Part shown: positions 6,602-7,005 of the stretch, piece after piece
Layout of the letters: each line of letters opens with the position of its first letter
How positions within the stretch are numbered: the stretch's first letter is position 1
Source: an uncultured Bacilli bacterium
GTDB taxonomy: Bacteria > Bacillota_I > Bacilli_A > RF39 > UBA660
NCBI GenBank assembly: GCA_944345045.1
Contig: CALVMI010000037.1
Location: forward strand, 1 to 7,005
Direction: 5' to 3'
DNA length: 7,005 nt
Notes under the pieces: model-generated
Databases searched by the model: none
Told to the model about the DNA's origin: nothing
The model's input: only the letters and a program-made list of their open reading frames with translations
Translations under genes and position numbers: made by a program

Positions 6602-6624
6602 GATTAATTTCAAAGTTTATATTT

Positions 6625-7005
6625 TTAGTTCCAATATTTGTTGCTTAATTCATTTAATTTTGTTTTAAATTCTTGAACTTGTTCATTTGTATAAGTATCC
6701 TTTAATTTATGTGCTTTTTTAGACCATTCTTTGAATTTCTTTTCAGAAAATTCTTTGATATGATTATAATGCAAACTATACATTCTTTTATATTCTCTTT
6801 GAAATTCTTTTAGAATTGGACTTTTTTGAACTTTCTCTTTTCGCTTATTTAAAGCACCAATTTCTCTGCAAGTTTTTCCTGTATCTAAATATAGATTATT
6901 ACAATACTTTTGGTCATTTCTGCCTTTTTGATTCTTATTTTTACTAGTAGTTACAGGTATAAATAATTTGCCACAATTTTCACATTTATTAATTGTAAAA
7001 TTATT
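6625..7005 (-). CDS. C-terminal part of a DUF6076-like cysteine-motif protein (partial, cut by window end)
   Basis: A minus-strand frame is open from the window end to a TAA at 6627-6625, giving the last 126 residues. No start is present, so the N-terminus lies beyond the window. Numbering from the first visible residue, a C-x2-C pair (C8, C11; KCENCGKLF) is followed by YC (C35) and TC-x-x-IG (C46, KTCREIGALNK), a likely four-cysteine zinc site. A basic helical tail follows (ILKEFQREYKRMYSLHY; FSEKKFKEWSKKAHKL). This order, with C-x2-C-G-K, Y-C, T-C-R-x-I-G-A and then an F-x-x-W helix, matches my recollection of DUF6076, an uncharacterised Bacillota family often seen in accessory regions. It converges on the giant gene across a shared terminator and is probably transcribed independently. 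Confidence 0.78.
   Translation of the reverse strand, partial: NNFTINKCENCGKLFIPVTTSKNKNQKGRNDQKYCNNLYLDTGKTCREIGALNKRKEKVQKSPILKEFQREYKRMYSLHYNHIKEFSEKKFKEWSKKAHKLKDTYTNEQVQEFKTKLNELSNKYWN

Noticed and set aside
6422..6613. Minus-strand 63-aa hydrophobic frame running through the terminator
   Set aside because: It begins in the bidirectional terminator region and ends inside the giant gene. The hydrophobic composition is a by-product of AT-rich antisense sequence.
1..7005. CRISPR array, tRNA, rRNA, riboswitch or insertion-sequence ends
   Set aside because: No spaced direct repeats, structured RNA consensus, transposase frame or terminal inverted repeats were seen by eye on either strand.

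Overview
The window is very AT-rich, with AGA arginine codons, A-rich wobble positions, strong AGGAGG-type ribosome binding sites and ordinary use of TGA as a stop. This points to a low-GC Bacillota genome, probably a gut-type Clostridia or a relative. That is an inference from composition and recalled protein resemblance, since no taxonomic marker gene is present. There are no rRNA, tRNA, CRISPR or complete insertion sequences.

Layout: (1) 2-145 is the 3' end of a gene that enters from the left, followed by a rho-independent terminator at 179-216. (2) 269-628 encodes a small winged-helix DNA-binding protein of the kind common on plasmids and integrative elements. (3) 609-857 is a frame-shifted remnant that looks like the C-terminal tail of a plasmid mobilisation/recombination (MobV/Pre-like) protein. 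(4) A good sigma-A-type promoter (868-896), bracketed by a perfect 9-bp inverted repeat, drives an apparent three-gene operon: a 154-aa unknown protein (939-1403), a 40-aa charged microprotein (1408-1530) and a giant 1651-aa protein (1552-6507). (5) A strong bidirectional terminator (6549-6601) separates the operon from a convergent minus-strand gene (6625-7005, cut by the window end). That gene encodes the C-terminal part of a cysteine-motif protein resembling DUF6076.

The giant protein is the centre of interest. It has no signal peptide or membrane segment. Its N-terminal part is a helical solenoid with a regular ~95-residue period and DUF4116-like 'IP...M' units. A globular, unassigned domain follows at about 971-1141. 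The C-terminal part (about 1340-1530) reads like an HD-superfamily phosphohydrolase fold in which the HD signature has become Tyr-Ser and further metal ligands are replaced, so it looks like a pseudo-enzyme. The tight spacing of the two small genes upstream suggests that the three products act together. The mobilisation remnant and the plasmid-type regulator suggest that the cassette sits in a mobile or formerly mobile region. No function can be assigned from sequence alone.
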